DNA of 64,000 nt from contig JBANDB010000018.1 of the NCBI GenBank assembly GCA_037576215.1, forward strand, positions 1-64,000, in the 5' to 3' direction. The notes below the pieces were generated by a model, which worked only from the letters and a program-made list of their open reading frames with translations, was not told where the DNA came from and made no database searches. Origin of the DNA: Armillaria gallica (Eukaryota; Basidiomycota; Agaricomycetes; Agaricales; Physalacriaceae). Both the position numbers and the translations under genes were made by a program. Each line of letters begins with the position of its first letter. Position 1 is the stretch's first letter. Shown here in pieces: positions 1 through 10,403 of the stretch.

Positions 1-280
1 TGGGGTCATTGGCGTTCCATCAATCAGGGCCGTTCCATGTGACCGAAATCCGGAACGACTAACAGAACAGAGCGAACATCAATTAGGTCAAGTGAGAAGC
101 AACATTCTCCATATGATCTATCCTATTCCATACATGTTAGCTTCGACGTGAAAGTCTGGGACCTTTATATTGCAATTTTTCGGGGTTGCCGATAGGCACA
201 TCTTTTCAATCGGCTCCGGTCTCGTCGAGCGTTAAAAGGGCGCTCAATACATTCTGAGGACTCCTTATCGTCCCCCCACC
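1..280. other. Intergenic, upstream of MFS transporter copy 1
   Basis: No gene was recognised. This is the 5' flank of the MFS gene that starts at 281. The bases just before the start codon (CCCCCCACC then ATG) give a good fungal translation-start context. An AT-rich TTTATATT lies near 173-180, but I cannot call it a TATA box with confidence. Confidence 0.5.
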
Positions 281-2921
281 ATGGATACGACCACCCCAAG
301 TTCATCCCCTTCGTCGACCAATGAAAAGGAAGCCGGTTCCGTGCAGATTGTAGAGAATGCCAATGTGTATAATGCTCACATCGATGTCAGCCGCATAGAC
401 GAGCGAAAGCTCATGCGGAAGATTGATATTGCTTTGATACCCTGGCTGTCTTTCTTGTATCTTCTCAGCTTTTTGGATCGCACGAGTATTGGAAAGTGAG
501 TGTGGCTTTCGATTTTGTGCGCGTCATTCAACTCATTTCGTCTTTCAAAATGTTAGCGCCAAGGTTGGTGCCCGCCCATAAATGAAGTCGACTTTTTTGT
601 GACCGCTCTTTCCAGCTCTACAATTTGGAAGAAGACTTGCATATAACTGACAACCAGTACCTCATAGCGTTGACCATCTTTTTCTTCAGGTGAGATATCC
701 TGAATTAAACCACACCTAATTGCTAATTCTTCTTAAGCTACTCCATCTTCGAGGTGATTCTGCCGGTGTGATGTGTGTTGTTAAATTCTAGCTGAAACGG
801 ATTGAGGTTCCTTCGAATGTGTTTTTGAAACGCTTACGCCCGTCCTTATGGCTATCGGCTCTCATGTTCTTTTGGGGTATAATGATGGTGCGTCAACACC
901 GAAATGATACTTCTAATGCTGACGAGGCATCAGACGGTTCAAGGTTTAGTGCACAATTACGGCGGCCTCTTAGGTGATTACCCGTGCTCGTCTTATCGCC
1001 CGTTCATGGACTGATGGGAAGTATAGGAATGCGTTGGATGCTTGGGACATTCGAAGCTGGCCTGTTCCCTGGCGTCAACTATTACTTATCATGGTGCGTG
1101 CCTCGCTGCTGTGTTCAACGAATCTTAATTTGAGCCTCTTAGTTGGTACAAACGATCCGAGTTTGGTATCCGGGCTGCCGTTTTCTTCTCCGCCGCAACT
1201 GTGTCCGGGGCGTTTGGAGGTTTACTGGCGGTAAGAGCCGCCCAGATCTATATCCTAAGTCAGTGCTCACTTAGATATCAGGCTGCCATATCAAACATGG
1301 AAGGGATCGGCGGAAAACCAGCCTGGGCTTGGATTTTGTGAGATACACTCTGTTTTTCTCTGAGCTGATTTACGAACATTTCATTCAGTATTCTGGAAGG
1401 CCTCATCACCGTGGTCGCAGGGATCGCCTCGTTCTGGATCATCCAAGACTTCCCCGACACGGCCAAGTTCCTTTCAGAAGAAGAGAGAACCGTGGTTGTT
1501 CGGAGATTGCAAGGAGACGACCAGTTTAGCGCGGCTGGCGAAAAGTTAAAGATGAAATACATCGTGCAGAGCTTGGTCGATTGGAAGACATATGTTGGGA
1601 GTAAGCCATTATCACGTCCAACTACCTTGGGGCTAATTGCATCGGCAATAGTCGTGATTTACGCGGGCTGCGATATGCCACTGTATGCATTCTCTCTATT
1701 TTTACCGACCATCATCAATCAGGCGAGTGTATTTTAATATTAGTACGATTATCGCTTATCCGTCGCTCGCATTGCATAGCTTGGTAAGACCCGAGGGTTA
1801 TCCGAATTTTCGCAGAGATGTTCGCGTTAAATTCCTCTTAGGTTTCAGCGCGACACCAGCAAATCTTCTGACAGTTCCTGTCTATGTGTTCGCTTGCATC
1901 GTAACATGTGGTGTTGGGTTCTTCGCTGACAGATGGGGCCGCCGTGGTTATTTTAATCTGTGAGATCCTTCATCCACAACCAGGAACCTTAGCCCTAATT
2001 AAGTTCATCCCTCAGCGTGTTCCTTTCTCTTGGTATGTCCTTTTACATTGTGGTCAGCCAAGCCTTTCGCACTCAACGGTCATGTAGGCGCTGTGGGTTA
2101 CATCGTTCTCATCACTTCGAGAAGCGCCGCAGTATCATACTTCGCTGTATATCTTGCGACGTGGTAAGTCTGTCTTTGCAAATACCTCTTCATCGCTGAG
2201 CGGGTCTCAAAAGTGGGATCTATCCCGTCGTCCGTGAGTTCTGCCGTACTTCATCTGGATTTTCTCACCGCCTGCTTGAACTTTCTAGCGAACACTATGT
2301 AAGTTTCCCAGGTCTTACTTGACGCGGGCCGGCTCAAAAGCAAACTAGTGCTTGGATGTCCAACAATGTAGAGGGATCCTACAAACGTAGTGTTTCTTTG
2401 GCAATGGTCATCAGCATGTACGTCCAAGATGTTCTGAGGTTCTCCAGCCACTCACCTTTTCAAGTGGAAACATAAACGGCGCAGTCAGTTCAAATGTGGT
2501 ATGTGCAATTAATTGTTCCCTCGTAAGGCCGCTCACACAAGCTGACTATAAAAACAGTACCGGGCCAAAGATAAACCTCGGTATATACTTGGTGCGTGCT
2601 CCTCACTGACAAAGAGGTTGGCTAAATATATCAAACTATCTTCACAGGACATGGTAAGGATGCCCTATCTGCGTTACTTGAACAAGAACTGAAAGAAATA
2701 TAGGTCTGGTGCTTATGTACATTGGCCTCGGCATCATCTTCACCCTGATCTACCTGTACTTTGCGAACAAAGAGAACAAGAGACGAGAAAGAGGAGAAAG
2801 GGATGAGATCATCGGTGATGAAGACGCGCAAGGAAACGAAAGCAACGGTCGATTCGTTACGGTCGAAGCAGCCAAGAGGGAGAAAGGCGATGCGTGGAGT
2901 GGATATAAGTACACTTTATGA
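281..2921 (+). CDS. MFS transporter, anion:cation symporter (Dal5/Tna1-like) family, copy 1
   Basis: Predicted plasma-membrane permease of the major facilitator superfamily, of the fungal allantoate/nicotinate-type group; the substrate cannot be told from sequence. The N-terminus has the family hallmark DERKLMRKIDIALIPW then LSFLYLLSFLDRTSIGNAK. Later exons give LYNLEEDLHIT, VPSNVFLKRLRP, GIMMTVQGLVHNYGGLLG, RWMLGTFEAGLFPG, WYKRSEFGIRAAVFFSA and IIQDFPDTAKFL, then NNVEGSYKRSVSLAM and YRAKDKPRYILGHG. The cytoplasmic tail ends WSGYKYTL. There are about seventeen short exons. Two are microexons: 557-563 (7 nt, CGCCAAG) and 2648-2653 (6 nt, GACATG). Every junction restores frame, so the gene looks intact. 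One intron (1723-1841) has a GC donor. It converges on ERG4 with about 157 bp between stops. Confidence 0.88.
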
Positions 2922-3078
2922 ACATATCGCAATTAGAATGTACACTAAACGCCAGTTTCATGAGAAATGATGACTGTAACTTAGATGACGTGCGGTGGCT
3001 CATGATAAACGCATTCTTCAATTTACTAACATCCGATACACGACGTGTATTGGTAGCAGTGGAATAAATGGTATATAT

Positions 3079-5027
3079 CTAGTAGATGCCGGGAATAAAT
3101 TTGTACTTGACGATAGAGCAATAACGCTCCCAGTCTTTTCCGTATTTAATGGAACACCTACAAACTCGTCAAACCTTGATGAATGGAGTGATCCATGAAG
3201 ACATACCGTTCAAAGTCGCGGCTGCAGCGATGTATCAGAACAGTGATGAAAAACACTGAGTAGAAGTAGGGAATAGGTGTAGCCAGTCCGATAACCGCTC
3301 CCCAAGTGAAGCTCATTGTCCAGTCTGCCATGTAGTTCTGTAAGAAAATCAGAAACGAGACGAAAATACACGTAATTGCTATACGAACAGGTTTTCGTGA
3401 GTATGCCCACCATCCACTGGTGAGAAGTCGGTTTCTAGAGGTAACATCAGTCTCCGGGGAATAGCGAAGAAATCGGCTAACATACCCATGCGCAGTCTGG
3501 ATGTAGGTAGGGTTCTCAACAGTATTCCAGGGAAGCTGAGGGAATGTCGTGCGGAATTCGGTAATTCCTTGCGTTTGCATCTTGAAATGACTCTTTTGAG
3601 CCATGGCGGTATCCCAGCTGGGTGAATGTGAGCAACACAAGAAAGAGTCGATGATGGGGGGAAAAACTCACATATAATACGCCGTCAGAAGCGTCGCGTA
3701 CAGGACAACATACGTTGGAGTCGAAAATTGGTATTTTGATGGATCATGGGAGGCCATGTATACAACGGAGTAAACATAGGACTAGACAGTGATTAGATAA
3801 CACCTCATAGACTTGTTGAACAGACTTACAAAAGGGACACCGGCAAAGTTCCAGAAAATAACCATGAAGCCCCATCTGTGCCACCACGTTAGCTAAGAAT
3901 GGCTAAATGGAAGACCCCTACTTTTCATGATACATATCCCAGGTCTGGGGGATACATTCTTCTCCTTTCGCACTGAAGACGGTTAGCAATTGAGTGTGAA
4001 AGCGGACCGTCAACACCTACCAGGCGTTCAAGTATAACCACGTCGCAAGAGTCATGAATGCCATGTTCTGTTGAGTGATGAGTCCATAATGCTTTCCGGA
4101 TACGAAATGTAAAAATGCTTACAGGAGTGACATAGCCATACTGCTCGTACTGCTGACAGCAACCAGACACGGCCAAGAAGAAAACGATGACCCAAGGAAT
4201 ACGAACTTCAGCCCACATCTTCAAATCAATAGGACCAATCCGCGGGTTCAGTGAAGCGCCCATGAAGACGTCGTAGATGAAACTACCGGACATCCGTATT
4301 TGAGTGCCGGTAGCAACAGCGATGAAGTACATCCCAAATGACACGCCGAAACCCCAGATCATGGCAACGCTCATGAGATGTCCGTAGTTGTCGATGATTT
4401 CAGTCAGACGGAACGTGCCGGTGTAATGAAGCACGGCTGCAGTCACCATGGTCGCGTAGAGCGAATAGAGCGCGTTACAATGGTACGTGAGTGTCTTGTA
4501 GCCCAATGAAGGTACGGGAAGCCCTTCTTGTTTGAAGCCGGGCATGACCCAAGCCAAGAAGAGCTGGAAAAATATGTTTGCGGAATAGACTTTCCACGCA
4601 TAGGCGTTAGGGCTTGCATCCTGTACAGGGTGTAAGCCAATTGAAGACGTAGACATGGAGCAGGCGCACAGTGCAAACATGGTCCCACATTCTGAGCAGG
4701 AAAGGCCTGACGTCCTCAAGAGACGTGGGATGAATAAGCTTTCCGTCGTAGAACCACAAGCAGATCCAGAGATAATACATGAGCAAGGGGAACCCAGTCA
4801 TGATGGCCGTGACACCTAGAGGCCCACCGAACTCATACCTGTAAGCAAGAGACCGCTAAGCGCACTGACGATTTCGGAAGAAAAGTATTTACGCACGTCT
4901 CATGCTGGTCCAGCCTCTGATCGATTTTCTTCCCCTCTTCGGAGACCTTGATAATACCATCTGCACCTTTTGGCAAACCGTTGGAGGTGTTCCGTTGTCG
5001 TAAAGTTCCGTTCCCCTCTGCAACCAT
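3079..5027 (-). CDS. ERG4: Delta(24(24(1)))-sterol reductase (ERG4 family)
   Basis: Last step of ergosterol synthesis: NADPH-dependent reduction of the C24(28) double bond in the ER membrane. Family blocks are clear across exons: YEFGGPLGV and [20 protein letters not shown], then [52 protein letters not shown] and [13 protein letters not shown], then [25 protein letters not shown] and [20 protein letters not shown], and [24 protein letters not shown]. The final exon (3079-3164) gives [10 protein letters not shown] and ends YKFIPGIY, the usual family C-terminus. There are about ten exons. I chose the ATG at 5027; the open frame upstream of it begins at a GTG. No damage was seen. Confidence 0.92.
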
Positions 5028-5633
5028 TGTGGATGGAACAAACACAATGCAGGAAAATTATCGAACGACTCTATGGAGGATATTGGTCAACAAGTGCAAA
5101 GAACGCGTTGATTGCTTACTTGCGCGCGTCGGGATAGCCCGGATGATCACCGGAACCAAACGATTCACAAACGGGATCAGTCCTGAGGCCTGATCGATCA
5201 GTCATTGAGCTGTGCAGCGATAATTGTGGAAGTGAACGGTAATTCTCCAACCGTTCACTCGGATTTAGCAGGAACCCTCGCAAAACAGGTGAGGGCTGTC
5301 ATCTTGAAGTTGGCAAGAAGTTGGTCCACTTATTTATCTACATCCCTACGTAAAAGAAGCAATGTGAAGTAATAGTGAAAGCCGAGGAGGAGAATAAATT
5401 GAACGATGCTTCCTTTGCCTAACAACTGAAGATCTCGTCGCCGACTGCACTGTGATGCACAACATTTGATATTTCCAGCGATTTTTGATCCCAACTCAAG
5501 TTTCAGTAGTACTATTTTGCTAACGAATTACTACTGTATATCAAGTCGGGCCTTATTTGCTCTTAAATGATGACAATATTGCTTGAAAATCAACGTCGAA
5601 TCTCGAATGCCACTGTCCTCAAATATTTCACCC
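5028..5633. other. Intergenic between ERG4 start and MFS copy 2 stop; holds repeat R1
   Basis: No gene was recognised. The stretch is the ERG4 promoter side. It contains a 136-bp sequence (5363-5498) that recurs at 8610-8751, described as its own entry. The remaining bases show nothing I can name. Confidence 0.5.
5363..5498 (+). repeat. Direct repeat R1, left edge of the tandem duplication unit
   Basis: Begins TGTGAAGTAATAGTGAAAGC and ends GCGATTTTTGATCCCAACTC. It recurs in the same orientation at 8610-8751 with roughly 90% identity by eye and one insertion of about 9 bp in the second copy. Together the two copies bracket MFS copy 2. I read R1 as the left margin of the duplicated block rather than as a mobile element, because no terminal inverted repeats are visible. 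Confidence 0.75.
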
Positions 5634-8284
5634 TCATAACGTGTACCTATATCCGCTCCATTGATCGCCCTTCTCCGTTTTTGCATCAGCGAGTGTGGCA
5701 AATCGACCATTTTTCTCGCTTCCGATGATGGTAATATAGCCAATTATCTCGTCCCTCTCGCCTCTGTCTCGTTTTTTATTCTCTCTGTACAAGAGAATTA
5801 CGCAGATAATAGAAGATATCATCCCGAGGCCAATGTACATGAGAACCATACCTGATACGTCTCTGAGTTGACTGTCACATTGAACGGGAAGATTACGTTA
5901 CTACGCACCGTGTCCTGTCCGAGGTAACGCCAAGTTTAGTCGGTAAGTCATGAACAGTCTGAGAAAGTATTTACCGAGTGTATACCATGGCTTATCACTA
6001 GCACGGTACTATGGGAATTGATCGAAGGAGCCATTAAGATGTTAGTGCTCCTGGCGATACAACAAGGCACACACCACGTTTGAACTGACGGCGCCGTTGA
6101 GACTCCCGCTGATAACAATTTTAGTTTCGGTCGAAACGAGCATGTACGAAGAACGTACAAGCTGATTAACATAGCCAGAGTAACGCCTCTCTTATAGGTG
6201 CCCTCGATATTATTAGAGAACCAAGCACTGTTCCCATGAGTTCGACGACTGATTATAGAGGGCAAATGACTCACACCGTGTTCGCTAGACAGTAAGAGGA
6301 GTCATATGGGAAAGCAGACTATGATACACAGTCACCAGCACTTACGAATAACAGGGAAAATCCCGCTTTTAGACCAAAGTCAGCCGCTGATAACACCATC
6401 CCGAGGGTAGACTTACCAAGCCGCAAGAAAGGTGGCAAAGTATGATAGTGGAGCACTTCTCGAGGCAATAAGAATGATGTATCCGGCCGCACCTATACAG
6501 TTATTGAGTACCAACCAAAATTAGCCATACGATGAGAAGGGCATACCAACGGAAAAGAACATGCTTTGTCAATTTCAGTCATGGGTTGGATGAAATCTAT
6601 AAAGAATCGCACTTACATAGTGAGATAACCACGTTGACCCCGTCTGTCACCAAAGAAACCAACAATGCATGTTACGATGCAAGCGAACACATAGATGGGA
6701 ACAGTGAGGAGATTGGCCCGTGTGGCTGTATAACCTGTAGAATCAGAAAGACAAATCATTTACTATGCGAAACGACTGGCAGCGATAATTCTTACCCAAC
6801 TATCGGATGAGTAGTCCATAAGTCGTCAAAACCACATTCGACAGACAACAGCACGCTTACCTCGTTGATAATAGAGGGTAAAAACAACGCGAATGCATAC
6901 AGTGGCATAGCACTGCCAGCGAAAATCATCACTATGATAGACGGCTGATAAGCCAGCACCTGAGTGTCGAGACCATAACTTACTTCCGACCCAAGCCTTC
7001 CAATCAAGTAAACTCTGCTTTATGTATTTCATCTTGAATTTCTCCCCGGCTGCGCTGAACTGACAGTCTGCTTGCAGTCTCCGAACGACTACAGTCCGCT
7101 CTGCTTCAGACAGAAACTTGGCCGTGTCAGGAAAGTCTTGGATAATCCAATATGAAGCGAGTGCTGCAACGACCGTGAGGAAGCCTTCGAGGATGCTGAG
7201 AAATGGATATAGTTAATTCCACGGGTACAGTACGAAACAAGATAGCTCACAAGATCCAAGCCCAAGCGGGCTTTCCACCGACTCCATCCATGTTTGATAT
7301 AGCGGCCTGACAGTGGAGTAAATATTTATCTGGAAAGCGGACCTCACTGCCTCTTACCGCCAATAAGCCTCCGAATGCTCCAGATACCGTAGCAGCGGAG
7401 AAGAAAAAAGCGGCCCGCAGTCCAAATTCAGATCGCTTGTACCAACTTGAAGGAACAGGTGAGGATCTACTGAAACGGCCTAAAGCTACTCACCATGAAA
7501 GGTAGAAGTTGACGCCTGGGTATAGGCAAGCCTCGAACATACCCAACATCCACCGCATACCTGTTACAAGCCATGTAAGAACCGCGGCGATGAGATGAAT
7601 GATTGAGTTGTATTACCCAAAAGTCCGCCGTAGTTGTGCACTAAGCCTTGGACGGTCTGCTATTTTGAGCATGAAGAGTAACAAATTGGAGGCGGCACAC
7701 CATCATTATACCCCAAAGTAGCATGAGAGATGACAGCCAGAGAGATGGGCGCAGGCGTTTCAGAAACACATTCGAGGGGACCTTGCACAGTTCGTTAGCA
7801 CATACAAAGGTTGAGAGGATCACAACGTCTATTAATACCTCAAACAATGCATAGCTGAAAAGGCATTAGTAACGTCTATGTATACGGATGAAACGAAATA
7901 CCTGAAGAAAAAAACTGTCAATGCAAGAAGGTATTGACTGTCCGTAATATGCAAGTCGTCTTCGAGGTGATAGAGCTACAATCAACGATAGTCGTATCAA
8001 TAGGCTGGTTTCCAGTATAGCGTACCCAGACCTTGGCGCTATTGCAATACAGGTGAGTATGACTGCGGAAGGAAACACGATGATTGAACGTACTTTCCAA
8101 TACTCGTACGATCCAAAAAACTAAGCAAGTACAAAAAAGACAGCCAAGGTACCAGAGCGATGTCAATCTTCCGCAAGAGCTTTCTTTCATCTACGCCGCT
8201 TATATCGACATGACCATTGTACAGGTTACCGTCATCGAAGGATTTGGATACCTTGGAAGAAACTGAGGACTCAACAGTATCCAT
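5634..8284 (-). CDS. MFS transporter, anion:cation symporter family, copy 2 (intact)
   Basis: Close relative of the MFS gene at 281-2921 and nearly identical to the truncated copy at 10404-12730. Blocks in order: DERKLLRKIDIALVPW and LSFLYLLSFLDRTSIGNAK, LYHLEDDLHITDSQYLL, VPSNVFLKRLRPSLW, TVQGLVHNYGGLLG, RWMLGMFEACLYPGVNFYL, FPDTAKFLSEAERTVVVRR, MPLYAFALFLPSIINE, TRANLLTVPIYVFAC, NNIEGTYKRGVTLAM, GSLNGAVSSNV, YRASDKPWYTLGHG and MVLMYIGLGM. It ends WSGYRYTL. The two microexons of copy 1 are kept: CGCCAAG at 8032-8038 and GACACG at 5909-5914. All splice junctions restore frame. The substrate is unknown. A TATATAAA lies about 220 bp upstream of the start codon. Confidence 0.87.
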
Positions 8285-8497
8285 GGGGGATGGTATGAGT
8301 TTGAAAGTGACTTGAAAGGCTTTTAAGTGCTTAAACCAGGAATGATCCTGTTCAGATGGGATTAATGCCGGCCCCGAATATCAGCTAAACATGAATGAAT
8401 GACAGTCAGAAATCGTCTCATACTCAGCGGCAATGGAGCTAGATGGTACTCTGAATAGACATGAATCAGGCGGCGCCGCGATGCTGATCCGCCCACA

Positions 8498-8509
8498 TTT
8501 TTATATAAG
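8498..8509 (-). promoter_or_regulatory. Possible TATA box of MFS copy 2
   Basis: On the minus strand this reads CTTATATAAAAA, about 220 bp upstream of the start at 8284. In the matching position of copy 3 (about 13006-13020) the bases read TTATTAAAAAAA, so the TATATAAA core is gone. The assignment is by motif and position only; no transcript start is known. Confidence 0.35.
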
Positions 8510-8609
8510 TAATACAGATCGGGATATCGTTATTGGAAGCCTCCAGTGTCGTACTCACTACTCAATCAGCAGTCCAACTGCCTCGTAGACGTTACATACA
8601 GCTTGAAAT

Positions 8610-8751
8610 TGTGAAGTAATAGTGAGAGCCGAGGAGAACAAATTGAAGTTATTGAACGATGCTACCTTTGCCTAACAACTGAAGATCTCGTTGCCGACTG
8701 CACTGTGATGGGCGACACTTAATATTTCCAGCGATTTTTGATCCCAACTCA
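8610..8751 (+). repeat. Direct repeat R2, at the tandem duplication junction
   Basis: Second copy of R1 (5363-5498). It starts exactly where homology between the MFS copy 2 flank and the MFS copy 3 flank stops: both flanks read CATACAGCTTGAAATT, after which copy 2 runs into R2 and copy 3 (from 13121) runs into the TRAPPC12 3' end. This is the signature of a tandem duplication junction between units 5363-8610 and 8611-13120. Confidence 0.75.
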
Positions 8752-9138
8752 CTAGTGGGGTAAGAGCCATCACATTCGCGTGGCAGGACCGAGTCTTATG
8801 CTTCTATTCAGAAGCCGTCAGCCCAGTAGTGCATGAAGACGTCGCGTTTTTAGCTACGCTGTCTCGTGTCATATCTGGGACCCCGTTAATGTACCCTTCG
8901 AGACGCGACCGCCTACCCAGTCATATGGCGTCGTTGTACCGCGCACGCCTCTGATCATCTACATGAAATGTCTCTCCGTAATACACAACACCCGCTCTAT
9001 AATAGACTACGTGACCGCTGTCCATCAACTACGATTTGTACAGCTTCATCGGGCTTGGTAGTCGTATACGCGGTGGCTACGCCACGAAGACCGTCATAAG
9101 TGATGGGGCTACGTGGTATGTGTATCTCTTGTACGTGT
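8752..9138. other. Intergenic, no gene recognised
   Basis: Part of the roughly 1.65 kb segment (8752-10403) that replaces the 3' end of the MFS gene in the right-hand duplication unit. I see no coding frame I can support here. Confidence 0.45.
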
Positions 9139-10170
9139 TTAAACCACAGCGATGGGGAGAACATCCGCCTCCTCTACAACTTTGAGCTTCTTGATGGATA
9201 CGTCGAAAGGGTAATCGAGGACAACCTGTGGAACGGAAGATGAGCAACAACATTGGGATTCAGGAATGCACACGCACAAGTTGGATCGAAGAACCGAGAG
9301 CTGTTGCGATCCAAAGTCTTCGCCAGTGTAGCATATCATCTGATGGAGCATGAAGTTTGGCTTATCTAGACCATATTTTGGGTATGGTACATACTTGAAG
9401 AGAGCACTGCCGGTGATGAGTTCAAAGATCTTTGGATATGTGTTCATTGGCAAGGCTACGGTGGATAGAAGAGAATGACACGTACCAAGTATCCGAACGT
9501 CCATATGTCCGGCTTTCCGTCCCACCATCCATCAATAATTATTTCGGGAGGACAAAGCGATAAAGGAGAAATTTCTTTGCGACTGCGGGTGTCGATGAGC
9601 TGCGCTGTAAGAATAGGTGAGAAATGAAGCAGCACACGCGACATGTTTGAAGTTACCGCTGTCAAAGTCGGCCACCACAAAAATCTGCTGCATGGCCTCT
9701 TGCAGAGTGGTGATCGGAAGTGGCTGCGAGACCACGGCATTTACTAACCCATCATGAGAGTATTCATGGGGATGTCGATGAGACGGGGTTGGACACGAGA
9801 AGCTTGTCAATGTCTTTGGTGGACATAGTAGTTTCTAAGAAAATGTCATCGCGCTTCAGATCGGAGTGCACGACCCCACGACGGCTGTGTGCATGAGTGA
9901 TGCCTCGAAATAGATGCAGGATGATGCATTTGGCGATAGGAAAAGGAAAGATGCCGCGCTTCGCGAACAGCGACTTTGCGTCTCCGCTGAGAGCCTTGGT
10001 GATGAGGGGTGTTGACCTGCGCTGCCGTTACCGGGAAAGGTGAAATGATAAGCTGAAGACAGTATAGACTAGAGCTCCAAGCTCCCAAACGCGACCTTGT
10101 TCGACGATATTGGTATAATGGCCGATAAGGACCTTGAAGCAGCAATGGAAGCAAGCAACCGAAATTCGCG
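9139..10170 (-). pseudogene. SRPK-like protein kinase remnant
   Basis: Fragments of a fungal SRPK-type kinase domain lie in order on the minus strand. Near 9850-9990 are AKSLFAKRGIFPFPIAKCI, LFRGITHAHS and RGVVHSDLKRDDIFLET. Next comes EYSHDGLVNAVVSQPLPI, then VVADFDSAQLID and CPPEIIIDGWWDGKPDIWT, followed by FELITGSALFKYVPYPKYG and MICYTGEDFGSQQLSV. The DFG triad reads DFD and the catalytic-loop aspartate sits in HSDLK. Between LLVSNPVSSTSP and HEYSHDG the frame shifts without any splice signals. The N-lobe is reduced to a short piece near 10050-10130 (HYTNIVEQGRVWELG). Frame break, altered DFG and missing N-lobe indicate a dead fragment. Confidence 0.7.
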
Positions 10171-10403
10171 GAAACCGTAAAGGAACGGAACTGAATGGAA
10201 ATTAATCCCACGCTGAGCCGAGGTTAGTGAAGGAAAGGATCGGAGGATAAGGTTGGGCAAAGACGGGACTGAATAAAATTATTCCCACGGTAAGCTCAGG
10301 CGAATGATGCGGCAAATGCCGTGATTCTCCAAATAGATTTTCCCACGATAAGTTCAGGTTTGCATAAGGACCGAAATCCTACATACATAGGACTCGGAAG
10401 AAT
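10171..10403. repeat. Three imperfect copies of a 19-bp sequence
   Basis: Copies at about 10206-10224, 10282-10300 and 10340-10358. The middle copy reads TTCCCACGGTAAGCTCAGG and the last TTCCCACGATAAGTTCAGG; the first is more diverged. Spacing is about 76 and 58 bp. No gene is seen. The right end (10403) is where homology to MFS copy 2 begins. Confidence 0.4.
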
